Part shown: positions 44,409 through 52,701 of the stretch, piece by piece
Layout of the letters: every line of letters begins with the position of its first letter
Numbering within the stretch: position 1 is the stretch's first letter
NCBI GenBank assembly: GCA_016700075.1
Contig: CP065000.1
Location: 3,300,001 to 3,364,000, forward strand
From: Acidobacteriota bacterium
GTDB lineage: Bacteria > Acidobacteriota > Blastocatellia > Pyrinomonadales > Pyrinomonadaceae
DNA length: 64,000 bases
Direction of reading: 5' to 3'
Notes under the pieces: model-generated
The model's input: the letters and a program-made list of their open reading frames with translations, nothing else
Database searches by the model: none
Told to the model about the DNA's origin: nothing
Position numbers and translations under genes: made by a program

Positions 44409-46832
44409 ATGCAGGAATTTTCAGATCAAATGCCGTCGGATATTGAACTTTTTCCGATGGTCCCAATTCGCGACGTTGTCATCTTTCCTTTCTCAAAGGT
44501 GGCGTTCAAGATAGGACGGGCTGCGTCGGTGATGGCGTTGGAGCGTGCGATGGCCGGCGAGCGGCACATCTTTCTCGCGACACAGCACGACGCAACAATT
44601 GACGAGCCCGCAGCAGAACAGGTGTTTGAAGTCGGGACCATCGGGCGCATCGTTCAGGCGCAGCGGTTGGACAATGGCCAAATAAAGGTTGTCGTAGAAG
44701 GGCGCTCCCGCGGATTCGCTAACCGTATCCTAAAGGACGAAAACGGGATGTTTCATGCCTATGTGCGGCGGCTTGCCTCGACCGAAGAGTCCGGTTACCG
44801 CACTGACGGCCTTCTGCAAAAGATCCACTCGTTGATCGAGAATCTGATGCGAATGTCGGCCGATTCGTACACTGACGCATTGGCGAACGCGGTCAGAGGA
44901 ACTACGTCCGGACAAATTGCCGACTCGATCTCGTCGCAGCTAAAAATAAACGTTGCAGATAAACAACTGCTCCTGGAAACGACGTCTGTTCCTGAACGCC
45001 TTTCGCTCGTCATCGAGTTTCTAGAGGCCGAAGTTGAGAAACGCAACCTCGACAGAGATATCCACGCCCGCACAAAGAAGGCGATGGACAAACATCAGCG
45101 TGAGTATTATCTCAACGAACAGATAAAGGCCATTCATCAGGAGCTTGGCCGAAAGGACGAAAAGGCCGAACTCGAGGAACTGAAACAGAAAGTTCTCGAT
45201 TCGGGAATGACCGACGAGGCACGCGAAAAGGCTCTGCAGGAGTTTCAACGACTCGAGGCCATGCCGCCGATGTCCGCGGAAAGCACGGTTTCGAGGACAT
45301 TCTTGGATTGGCTGATAAACGTTCCGTGGAAAGAACGTTCTGAAGAACTCGAAGACCTGAACGAAGCCGAAAACATTCTGGACGAGGACCACTACGGTCT
45401 GGATAAGATAAAGGAACGTATCCTCGAATTCCTCGCAGTGCGTCAGCTTGTCAAGAATCCAAAAGGTACGATTCTCTGTTTCGTCGGTGCGCCGGGCGTC
45501 GGAAAAACAAGCCTGGGCAAATCAATTGCACGTGCGACGGGGCGAAAGTTCGTACGGCTCGCCCTTGGCGGAGTCCATGACGAAGCGGAGATACGCGGCC
45601 ATAGACGAACGTACATCGGCTCTATGCCGGGACAGATAATCCAACTGATGAAGCGAGCGGGAACGACAAATCCCGTGATGCTGCTCGATGAGGTTGATAA
45701 ACTCGGCCGCGATTACCGCGGCGATCCGAGCTCGGCCCTTCTTGAGGTGCTGGACCCGGAGCAGAATACTACGTTCAGGGATCATTACCTGGACGTGGAC
45801 TATGACCTGTCGCACGTGTTTTTTATTGCGACCGCAAATGTACTGCACACGATACCGCCGCCGCTGCTGGATCGTCTGGAAATTCTCCACCTGTCCGGTT
45901 ATACGGAAAGAGAAAAGCTTGAGATCGCAAAACGCCATCTTGTGCCGAAACAATGCGAGAACACCGGCGTTGCAGCTGACCGCGTCAGTTTTACTGATGA
46001 AGGCATTCTCGAGCTAGTGCGTCATTACACCCGCGAAGCAGGTGTGCGCAATTTGGAACGCGAGATAGGCTCGTGTCTCAGAAAGATAGCTCGTCAACTG
46101 ATCAAGGTCGAGGATCGCGATAATTTCCGAGTTGTCATCGATCCCGAAAAAGTAAATGAACTGCTCGGTGCCATTAGATTCCGAAAACAGGACGTTGCGA
46201 GGGCCAGCGAGATAGGGCTTGTTAACGGCCTTGCATGGACGGAAGCCGGGGGCGACGTTCTGCAGGTCGAGGCAACTCTCGTAAAAGGTAAGGGTGAGAT
46301 CACTCTGACAGGGAAGCTGGGCGAGGTGATGCAGGAATCGGCAAAAGCGGCGCTTACGTGCGTGCGAACCCGTGCGGAGAAGCTCGGTCTCGACCCTGTC
46401 GATTTCAAAGAAAAGGATCTGCATATACACGTGCCCGAGGGTGCTATTCCAAAGGACGGCCCGAGTGCGGGCATCACGATCGCAACCGCGATGGTCTCGG
46501 TGATGACCGGCCAGCCTGTCCGTTTCGATGTCGCAATGACGGGTGAGATAACGCTTCGCGGCAAGGTGCTGCCGATCGGCGGTGTGAAGGAGAAGCTGCT
46601 CGCGGCCCATCGCTACGGGCTCAAAACCATAATTCTGTCACGCGAAAATCAAAAAGATCTTGCGGATATTCCCGACGAGGTTCGCGACGACCTGGCGATA
46701 CATCTTGTTGATTCATTTGATGAGGTTCTCGAACTTGCTCTTGAAAAGCAGGTGGCGACCGATGCTTCCGCCTCTGCTGCGGTTTGGAACGCGGACACTG
46801 CCGGGACCCAAGCGGCTTCGCCGGTCGAATAG
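44409..46832 (+). CDS. lon: ATP-dependent protease La (Lon)
   Basis: Lon degrades misfolded and regulatory proteins. The 807-aa product has the LAN substrate domain (LFPMVPIRDVVIFPF), the AAA+ module with Walker A GAPGVGKTS and Walker B MLLDEVDK, and the protease domain with the catalytic Ser in PKDGPSAGIT and Lys in VLPIGGVKEK. The gene has a 222-bp upstream gap; a hairpin cggct/agccg (44374-44378/44395-44399) followed by a T tract ends right at the ATG. No Shine-Dalgarno sequence is visible. Confidence 0.97.
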   Translation: MQEFSDQMPSDIELFPMVPIRDVVIFPFSKVAFKIGRAASVMALERAMAGERHIFLATQHDATIDEPAAEQVFEVGTIGRIVQAQRLDNGQIKVVVEGRSRGFANRILKDENGMFHAYVRRLASTEESGYRTDGLLQKIHSLIENLMRMSADSYTDALANAVRGTTSGQIADSISSQLKINVADKQLLLETTSVPERLSLVIEFLEAEVEKRNLDRDIHARTKKAMDKHQREYYLNEQIKAIHQELGRKDEKAELEELKQKVLDSGMTDEAREKALQEFQRLEAMPPMSAESTVSRTFLDWLINVPWKERSEELEDLNEAENILDEDHYGLDKIKERILEFLAVRQLVKNPKGTILCFVGAPGVGKTSLGKSIARATGRKFVRLALGGVHDEAEIRGHRRTYIGSMPGQIIQLMKRAGTTNPVMLLDEVDKLGRDYRGDPSSALLEVLDPEQNTTFRDHYLDVDYDLSHVFFIATANVLHTIPPPLLDRLEILHLSGYTEREKLEIAKRHLVPKQCENTGVAADRVSFTDEGILELVRHYTREAGVRNLEREIGSCLRKIARQLIKVEDRDNFRVVIDPEKVNELLGAIRFRKQDVARASEIGLVNGLAWTEAGGDVLQVEATLVKGKGEITLTGKLGEVMQESAKAALTCVRTRAEKLGLDPVDFKEKDLHIHVPEGAIPKDGPSAGITIATAMVSVMTGQPVRFDVAMTGEITLRGKVLPIGGVKEKLLAAHRYGLKTIILSRENQKDLADIPDEVRDDLAIHLVDSFDEVLELALEKQVATDASASAAVWNADTAGTQAASPVE

Positions 46833-46856
46833 CCGGCCGCAGATCCGGCGAACGCG

Positions 46857-47444
46857 ATGAGAATTTCAAACGTCAGATTCATCAAGAGTGCGTTCAAAGC
46901 CGCTGACCACATCCGAGATGGAAAGCCGGAGATCGCTTTCCTCGGCAGATCGAATGTCGGCAAATCGTCGTTGATAAACTCGCTCTTGCAGAGAAAAGGC
47001 CTCGCGAAAACTTCTAACACGCCCGGACGCACACAGGCGATCAATTATTTTGAGGTGAACGATAGTTTTTATTTCGTCGATCTGCCCGGTTATGGCTACG
47101 CAAAGGTTTCAAAGACGATGAGGCAGGATTGGGGGAAAATGGCGGAAAGCTATCTTTCTGACAGCGATTCGCTGGTTTTGAACATCCAACTGATAGATTC
47201 GCGTCACGGTCCTACACCACTCGATCTGCAGCTTTTCGAATGGCTTCGTGATAACGACAAGCCGAATCTTGTTGTTGCTACAAAGGCGGACAAGATAAGC
47301 CGCAATGAACTGACGACCAATTTAGCCGCCGCAAGAAAGGCGATGCCGGACGCTAACATCATCGCCTATTCATCCAAGACAGGCACGGGCAGAGATGACA
47401 TTTGGAGTCATATAGAAAACAGTATTGCACAATGGAAAAAATAG
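46857..47444 (+). CDS. engB: Ribosome biogenesis GTPase EngB
   Basis: EngB (YsxC/YihA) helps assemble the large ribosomal subunit. The 195-aa GTPase has G1 GRSNVGKSS, G2 in the KTSNTPGRTQAIN segment, G3 DLPGYGYA and G4 TKAD. It follows lon by 24 nt in the same direction, as in many genomes. Confidence 0.95.
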   Translation: MRISNVRFIKSAFKAADHIRDGKPEIAFLGRSNVGKSSLINSLLQRKGLAKTSNTPGRTQAINYFEVNDSFYFVDLPGYGYAKVSKTMRQDWGKMAESYLSDSDSLVLNIQLIDSRHGPTPLDLQLFEWLRDNDKPNLVVATKADKISRNELTTNLAAARKAMPDANIIAYSSKTGTGRDDIWSHIENSIAQWKK

Positions 47445-47676
47445 AGTTGCATTTTGCCGGTGTATGTAGTAGAAATAAGGCTTCCCGTTAAGTTTTGGGA
47501 TTCCTTGTGAGTTCTCGAGCTTTTTTCGCTTGGTATAACTTCAAACTACCCGTACGGTATCTCCGTAGAAATTAATTTTGAAACTCATTAAGCGCAGCGT
47601 GGCGCATCAGACAATTTAAATTCCTCAATCAATTCTCCGCTGCGAACGGCAGCGCACCATCACAATCTAAACACTC

Positions 47677-49080
47677 ATGGCAACCAGAACCACACAGTCA
47701 AGAAGGCCCAAGGCCGATAAGGCAAATGGCCAGGAAATGGAAGAGCTCGAAAACGGCATGGAATCCGAGGATGTGGAGAACGCCGAAGAGACCTCAACCA
47801 AGTCGGAAAGGACCGCTTCAGGCGACGGCGTGCTCAACCTCGCCGGTCTGAAAGACATGTCGATCAGCGAACTCACCCATCTCGCCAAGGAAATGGGCAT
47901 CGAGAACGCGACCGGGCTTCGCAAGCAGGAACTCATATTCAAGATCCTCGCCGATCAAACGGAAAAGAGCGGGCTCATTTTTTCGGAGGGCGTTTTGGAG
48001 ACGCTGCCGGACGGTTTCGGTTTCCTACGAGCTCCTGAATACAACTATTTGCCTGGTCCCGATGACATTTACGTCAGCCCATCGCAGATCCGCAAATTTG
48101 ATCTGAGGACGGGCGACACCGTCTCGGGACAGATCCGTCCGCCAAAAGAAGGCGAGCGGTATTTTGCCCTTATCAAGGTCGAGGCCATCAATTTTGAGGC
48201 TCCGGAACAATCGCGAGAGAAGGTATTCTTCGACAATTTGACGCCGCTCTATCCTGACGAACAGCTGATAATGGAGACGACGCCGGACAATGTGTCGGCT
48301 CGTGTGATCGACCTCGTAACGCCGATCGGGAAGGGACAGCGTGCATTGATCGTCGCTCCGCCGAGAACCGGTAAGACGATGCTTTTGCAGACCATCGCCA
48401 ACTCCATAACTGAGAATCATCCTGAGGTTACGCTGATCGTACTGCTGATCGACGAACGGCCTGAAGAGGTCACGGACATGCAGCGTTCGGTCCGAGGCGA
48501 AGTTATCTCATCGACATTTGATGAGCCTCCGACCCGTCACGTACAGGTTGCGGATATGGTCATCGAGAAGGCAAAGCGCTTGGTCGAGCACAAGCGCGAC
48601 GTAGTTATACTGCTTGACTCGATCACGCGTCTTGCACGCGCCCATAATGCCGTCGTGCCGCCATCAGGCAAGATCCTTTCAGGCGGTATCGATTCGAATG
48701 CACTGCAGAGGCCAAAGCGTTTCTTTGGTGCGGCCCGAAATATCGAGGAAGGCGGCTCACTGACCATTATCGCGACCGCTCTTATCGACACGGGTTCGCG
48801 TATGGACGACGTCATTTTCGAAGAGTTCAAAGGAACCGGCAACAGCGAGATCCATCTCGATCGTAAGCTTTCAGACAAACGCCTGTTTCCGTCGATCGAT
48901 CTGCAGCGTTCAGGCACCCGTAAGGAAGAACTCCTCATCGATAAAGAAAATCTCAATCGCATCTGGGTCATGCGGCGTGTTCTTAACCCGCTGTCGCCGG
49001 TCGAGCAAATGGAAGTAGTGCTCGAACGTCTCGGCAAGACCAAGAAGAATGCCGAATTCCTTGCGTCGATGCAGTCTTAG
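47677..49080 (+). CDS. rho: Transcription termination factor Rho
   Basis: Rho is a hexameric RNA-dependent ATPase that ends transcription. The 467-aa product has an acidic, low-complexity N-terminal extension (about residues 1-55), the RNA-binding OB domain (EGVLETLPDGFGFLRAPEYN), Walker A PPRTGKT, Walker B VVILLDSITRLARA and the Q/R-loop region. The N-terminal acidic insert is typical of several phyla. The 232-bp leader is C/A-rich and unstructured near the ATG, in line with Rho's known autoregulation (inference). Confidence 0.96.
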   Translation: MATRTTQSRRPKADKANGQEMEELENGMESEDVENAEETSTKSERTASGDGVLNLAGLKDMSISELTHLAKEMGIENATGLRKQELIFKILADQTEKSGLIFSEGVLETLPDGFGFLRAPEYNYLPGPDDIYVSPSQIRKFDLRTGDTVSGQIRPPKEGERYFALIKVEAINFEAPEQSREKVFFDNLTPLYPDEQLIMETTPDNVSARVIDLVTPIGKGQRALIVAPPRTGKTMLLQTIANSITENHPEVTLIVLLIDERPEEVTDMQRSVRGEVISSTFDEPPTRHVQVADMVIEKAKRLVEHKRDVVILLDSITRLARAHNAVVPPSGKILSGGIDSNALQRPKRFFGAARNIEEGGSLTIIATALIDTGSRMDDVIFEEFKGTGNSEIHLDRKLSDKRLFPSIDLQRSGTRKEELLIDKENLNRIWVMRRVLNPLSPVEQMEVVLERLGKTKKNAEFLASMQS

Positions 49081-49103
49081 CAATTGCACAATTCAGAATG
49101 CAC

Positions 49104-49139
49104 AATGCACAATTGAGATCTCGATTTCAATTGTGCATT
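49104..49139. repeat. 13-bp inverted repeat between rho and glgA
   Basis: The arms aatgcacaattga (49104-49116) and tcaattgtgcatt (49127-49139) are exact inverted copies around a 10-nt loop. Tandem echoes of the same words flank them (caattgcacaatt, gcattgtgcac). No T tract follows, so it is not an intrinsic terminator of the usual kind. Confidence 0.8.
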
Positions 49140-49164
49140 AAGCATTGTGCACTCATCACGTTCT

Positions 49165-50586
49165 ATGCGCGTAGCCGTAATTTCAGCTGAAGCAGTCCCA
49201 TATTCCAAGACCGGCGGACTTGGCGATGTTGCGGGAGCACTGCCAAAGGCTCTGAAGCAGATCGGCGTAGACGCGTTCCTGATCACTCCCTGTTATTGGC
49301 AGACAAAGGGCGAGTATCTTTGGCATGTCGCCATTGACGACCTGTGGCTGACCTGGCGGGGACGTCCGTATCACGCAAAAGCTTTCTACAGCGAAGCAAA
49401 TGGTTCGCCAACGTTCCTTATTGACGCTCCATCGATGTTCCACCGCGATTCGATCTACGGTTATACCGAAGACTATGAGCGGTTCGCGTTTTTCAACCAC
49501 GCTGCCTTGGAGCTGATAAAACGTCTTGGCGCTCCGCCCGACATAGTTCATTTGAATGACTGGCATTGCGGTTTTGCGGCAGTCGAGCTGGCTTCAGCTA
49601 GGCGGAGTGATCCTTATTGGCGGCGGACCCGAAGCGTTTTTTCCATACACAATATGGCCTATCAGGGAGGTTTTGGTTTGGGGGAATTGCCTGCTTTAGG
49701 TTTTACTTCAAGTTTCGCGAGAAGTGCCTTTAGTTTCAACGGATACGCCTCTGCTATGAAGGCGGGACTTGAAGTGACCGACACGCTTTCAACCGTATCG
49801 AACCGCTACGCTCACGAGATACAGACCGAAGAATTTGGGCATGGATTGGAGTGGTTAACGCGTCGCAGAGCAGACAGGCTGATCGGGATCACGAACGGCG
49901 TGGATTTTGACGTCTGGGACCCGGCGTCCGATCCCGAAATTGCCGTGAAATTCAACATCAATGACCTCAGCGGCAAGGCCGAATGCAAGCGCGATCTTTT
50001 GGAGCGGTTCTCGCTTCCCGTGGAACTCGAAAGGCCGATCTACGCAAGCGTAACGCGGCTGACCTCCCAAAAAGGTGTAGAGCTGATACGTCAGGGAGCG
50101 GCTGATATTTTGGCCGCGGGCGGGTTTTTCATTGCCCTCGGTTCCGGCGAAAAGGACTCTGAAAAATTCCTGCAAGCGTTACGAGACTACGCACCTTCGC
50201 GCGTAGGGGTGTATATCGGCTACAATGAATCCCTGGCACACGTGATCGAGGCAGGAGCAGACATCTTTTTGATGCCGTCCAAATTCGAGCCCTGCGGACT
50301 GAATCAGATGTACAGCCTGCGTTACGGCACTGTTCCGATCGTTCGGGCAGTGGGCGGACTCGACGATACAGTAGAGAATTGGAACGCCGTGACAGAAACT
50401 GGAAACGGCTTCAAATTCGGGCCGTATCGGGCTGATAAATTGCTCGAAAAGATCTACGAGGCCCGCTTTGCCTACGAGGACAAGGCAGCGTGGGCCAAGA
50501 TCCGGCGAAACGGCATGTCGATAGACAATTCGTGGGAAAATGCTGCGGGTAAATATGTGGGCCTTTATAACTGGACCATCGGTTAA
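49165..50586 (+). CDS. glgA: Glycogen synthase (ADP-glucose type)
   Basis: GlgA extends alpha-1,4-glucan with ADP-glucose. The 473-aa GT5 enzyme has the KxGGL motif at the start (SAEAVPYSKTGGLGDV), the HLNDWHCGFAAVEL segment and the C-terminal SKFEPCGLNQMYSLRYGT with the catalytic Glu. The ATG at 49165 fits the family start. It stands alone without other glg genes. Confidence 0.95.
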   Translation: MRVAVISAEAVPYSKTGGLGDVAGALPKALKQIGVDAFLITPCYWQTKGEYLWHVAIDDLWLTWRGRPYHAKAFYSEANGSPTFLIDAPSMFHRDSIYGYTEDYERFAFFNHAALELIKRLGAPPDIVHLNDWHCGFAAVELASARRSDPYWRRTRSVFSIHNMAYQGGFGLGELPALGFTSSFARSAFSFNGYASAMKAGLEVTDTLSTVSNRYAHEIQTEEFGHGLEWLTRRRADRLIGITNGVDFDVWDPASDPEIAVKFNINDLSGKAECKRDLLERFSLPVELERPIYASVTRLTSQKGVELIRQGAADILAAGGFFIALGSGEKDSEKFLQALRDYAPSRVGVYIGYNESLAHVIEAGADIFLMPSKFEPCGLNQMYSLRYGTVPIVRAVGGLDDTVENWNAVTETGNGFKFGPYRADKLLEKIYEARFAYEDKAAWAKIRRNGMSIDNSWENAAGKYVGLYNWTIG

Positions 50587-50593
50587 AATCATC

Positions 50594-50670
50594 TGCGGTA
50601 GCGGGTGTTTCAGGCAAACAGTTTAAATATCAAATATTTAACCAGAACCACCCACTGCCACAGGTGGCTC
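50594..50670. repeat. REP-like palindromic pair upstream of purA
   Basis: The right copy at 50646-50670 matches the aroC copy (28857-28884) with three transitions in 25 bp. The left segment tgcggtagcgggtg (50594-50607) is an exact reverse complement of part of the aroC copy. The two are inverted and about 38 bp apart, as in REP doublets. Confidence 0.8.
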
Positions 50671-50678
50671 AGATAAAC

Positions 50679-51995
50679 ATGATAATCGTAATAATTGGTG
50701 CCCAGTGGGGCGATGAGGGAAAGGGGAAGGTGGTCGATCTGCTCGCCGATCGTTTTGACGTTGTATCGCGTTATCAGGGCGGCCACAATGCGGGCCATAG
50801 CGTATACGTCGGCGATAAAGCGTTTGTATTAAGGCTATTGCCGTCGGGCATCATCCATCCGGACAAGATTTGTGTGCTGGGCAATGGCATGGTCATCGAC
50901 CCGAAAGCGTTTTTCGAAGAGGTCGATCAGATCGAGGAAAAAGGCGTTTCCGTTTCGCCCGACCGTTTAAAGGTCTCGTCGCGTGCGCATCTGATAATGC
51001 CATATCACCGTGCGCTCGACCACACTTCGGAAGAGCGGCTCGGTAATGAAAAGATCGGCACCACGCTCCGCGGTATAGGGCCGGCGTATGAGGATAAGGC
51101 CGGACGGCGGGGAATTCGCGTAGCTGATGCGATGGACCCGGAATTGTTGAAACTCCGCGTCGAGCGAAATCTCGAAGAAGCGAACCGCATCATTGTGCTT
51201 TACGGCCATCAGCCGCTGCGGGCCGACGAGATACTCGAAGAGATCTCACCGCTCGTAGAACGCCTAAGGCCTTTTGTATGCGAAACTTCGCACTTTCTTG
51301 CTGAGGCCCGCAAAGCCAACAAGAAGGTTCTTCTCGAGGGAGCTCAGGCGACTCTGCTCGACGTCGATCACGGCACCTATCCTTTCGTTACGTCCTCAAA
51401 TCCGACTGCCGGCGGAGCATCGGTCGGAGCGGGAATACCGCCGCATCACATTACGGGAGTTCTTGGCATCGTTCGCACCTACGCTACTCGCGTCGGTGAA
51501 GGACCGTTCCCGACCGAAATGCTTGATTCCGAAGAAGAGATGGCGAACCTGATCCGTGAACGCGGCAACGAATACGGCTCGGTAACAAAACGTCCGCGGC
51601 GATGCGGATGGTTTGACGCGGTGGCGACAAAGTACGCTGCAGAGCTTAACGGATTTGATTCTATTGCTCTCACTAAACTCGACGTGCTTGACGCACTGGA
51701 AAAAATAAAGGTTTGCGTCGGTTATCAGATGAACGGCGAGCGAATTGATACGCTTCCTGCCGTTGCAAGCGAACTTCGCCAGATCGAGCCCGTCTATGAA
51801 ACTCTGCCCGGCTGGATGACGGATACTGTTGGCACAACGGAGTTTTCTGAGCTGCCTGAAAAGGCACGCGATTATGTCAGATTTCTTTCGGAAAAGGTGG
51901 GCGTCGAGATCGGATTGATATCCACAGGTCCCGAACGCGACCAGACTATCATTATCGGCGACTCGACGATGGAGTCGTGGTTCAGCAGTAATTGA
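50679..51995 (+). CDS. purA: Adenylosuccinate synthetase
   Basis: PurA makes adenylosuccinate from IMP, aspartate and GTP, the first step toward AMP. The 438-aa product has GAQWGDEGKGKVVD, the switch segment RYQGGHNAGHS, GTTLRGIGPAYEDK and TKLDVLD. The ATG at 50679 fits the family start. It lies 9 nt after a REP-like repeat and lacks a Shine-Dalgarno sequence. Confidence 0.96.
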   Translation: MIIVIIGAQWGDEGKGKVVDLLADRFDVVSRYQGGHNAGHSVYVGDKAFVLRLLPSGIIHPDKICVLGNGMVIDPKAFFEEVDQIEEKGVSVSPDRLKVSSRAHLIMPYHRALDHTSEERLGNEKIGTTLRGIGPAYEDKAGRRGIRVADAMDPELLKLRVERNLEEANRIIVLYGHQPLRADEILEEISPLVERLRPFVCETSHFLAEARKANKKVLLEGAQATLLDVDHGTYPFVTSSNPTAGGASVGAGIPPHHITGVLGIVRTYATRVGEGPFPTEMLDSEEEMANLIRERGNEYGSVTKRPRRCGWFDAVATKYAAELNGFDSIALTKLDVLDALEKIKVCVGYQMNGERIDTLPAVASELRQIEPVYETLPGWMTDTVGTTEFSELPEKARDYVRFLSEKVGVEIGLISTGPERDQTIIIGDSTMESWFSSN

Positions 51996-52084
51996 GGCCG
52001 GGAAAACTTGCCAAAAAAAACTCTGCTGTGTAAACTTCTTAATTCAGCTTGTCGAGCCTTTGCAACGGAGCAGGCAAGCAATAT

Positions 52085-52160
52085 GGTCCGATAGCTCAGT
52101 CGGTAGAGCAAATGGCTTTTAACCATTGGGTCCCAGGTTCGAGTCCTGGTCGGATCACCA
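52085..52160 (+). tRNA. tRNA-Lys (anticodon TTT)
   Basis: A 76-nt tRNA with encoded CCA. Acceptor ggtccga (52085-52091) / tcggatc with one G-U pair, anticodon stem aatgg/ccatt around cttttaa (anticodon TTT at 52118-52120), and T-arm caggttcgagtcctg. A terminator follows. Confidence 0.97.
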
Positions 52161-52176
52161 AGCTTATCAACAAGTT

Positions 52177-52206
52177 AAGGCATCCATTACGGATGCCTTT
52201 TCTTTT
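52177..52206 (+). terminator. Intrinsic terminator of tRNA-Lys
   Basis: A perfect 9-bp stem aaggcatcc (52177-52185) / ggatgcctt (52191-52199) with loop attac, followed by ttcttttc. Confidence 0.9.
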
Positions 52207-52245
52207 CATCTAACTATTATCTAACTATTCCAAGTATATTTCATT

Positions 52246-52542
52246 TTAAATCTTTTTCCGTCTGGAGCGAGGTTTTAGGCCTCCCACCTCTCTCAACTCA
52301 TAGTAAACAAGGCGCGAGCCATCACGTTGCAAAGCGTTCAACTTTCCATTTGCAACTCGGTTTCTCGCGGTATCGTCAGTGACTCCCATGGCTTGGCAGG
52401 CATCTTTTTGTTTGACTGCAATGATCGACATTAGCGGACCAAAACGGGTTTCAAATTCAGAGTCGATGAATTTTCTTAATTTTTCAAAGAACTCATCCTC
52501 AGGCATTACAACTACTTGGTTCTGGATCTTGGTGAAAGTCAT
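52246..52542 (-). CDS. Excisionase-like helix-turn-helix protein
   Basis: A 98-aa basic protein. A MerR/Xis-like helix-turn-helix lies in the middle (KQKDACQAMGVTDDTARNRV), followed by GKLNALQRDGSRLVYYELRE, and a basic tail KPRSRRKKI. Such proteins are often small regulators of mobile elements. It lies convergent to tRNA-Lys, 86 nt past it, at the start of the accessory region; no integrase gene is seen in this window. Confidence 0.75.
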   Translation of the reverse strand: MTFTKIQNQVVVMPEDEFFEKLRKFIDSEFETRFGPLMSIIAVKQKDACQAMGVTDDTARNRVANGKLNALQRDGSRLVYYELREVGGLKPRSRRKKI

Positions 52543-52701
52543 GGCGGTGAATCAGTCCGCAATTCTTATGCCGATTGCATCTTGTCCTTAAACAGGTAAT
52601 AGGTTCAAGCAAAGGAAACAGTTTGGCAAATTTATGCACCAGTGCTCGTTGCAATGGTTTATTTTTGCACTATCCTAAGGACTTTCAGGCTTATTAATGA
52701 A

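Noticed and set aside
49104..49139. Intrinsic terminator after rho
   Set aside because: The stem is A/T-rich and no T tract follows on either strand; treated as an inverted repeat instead.
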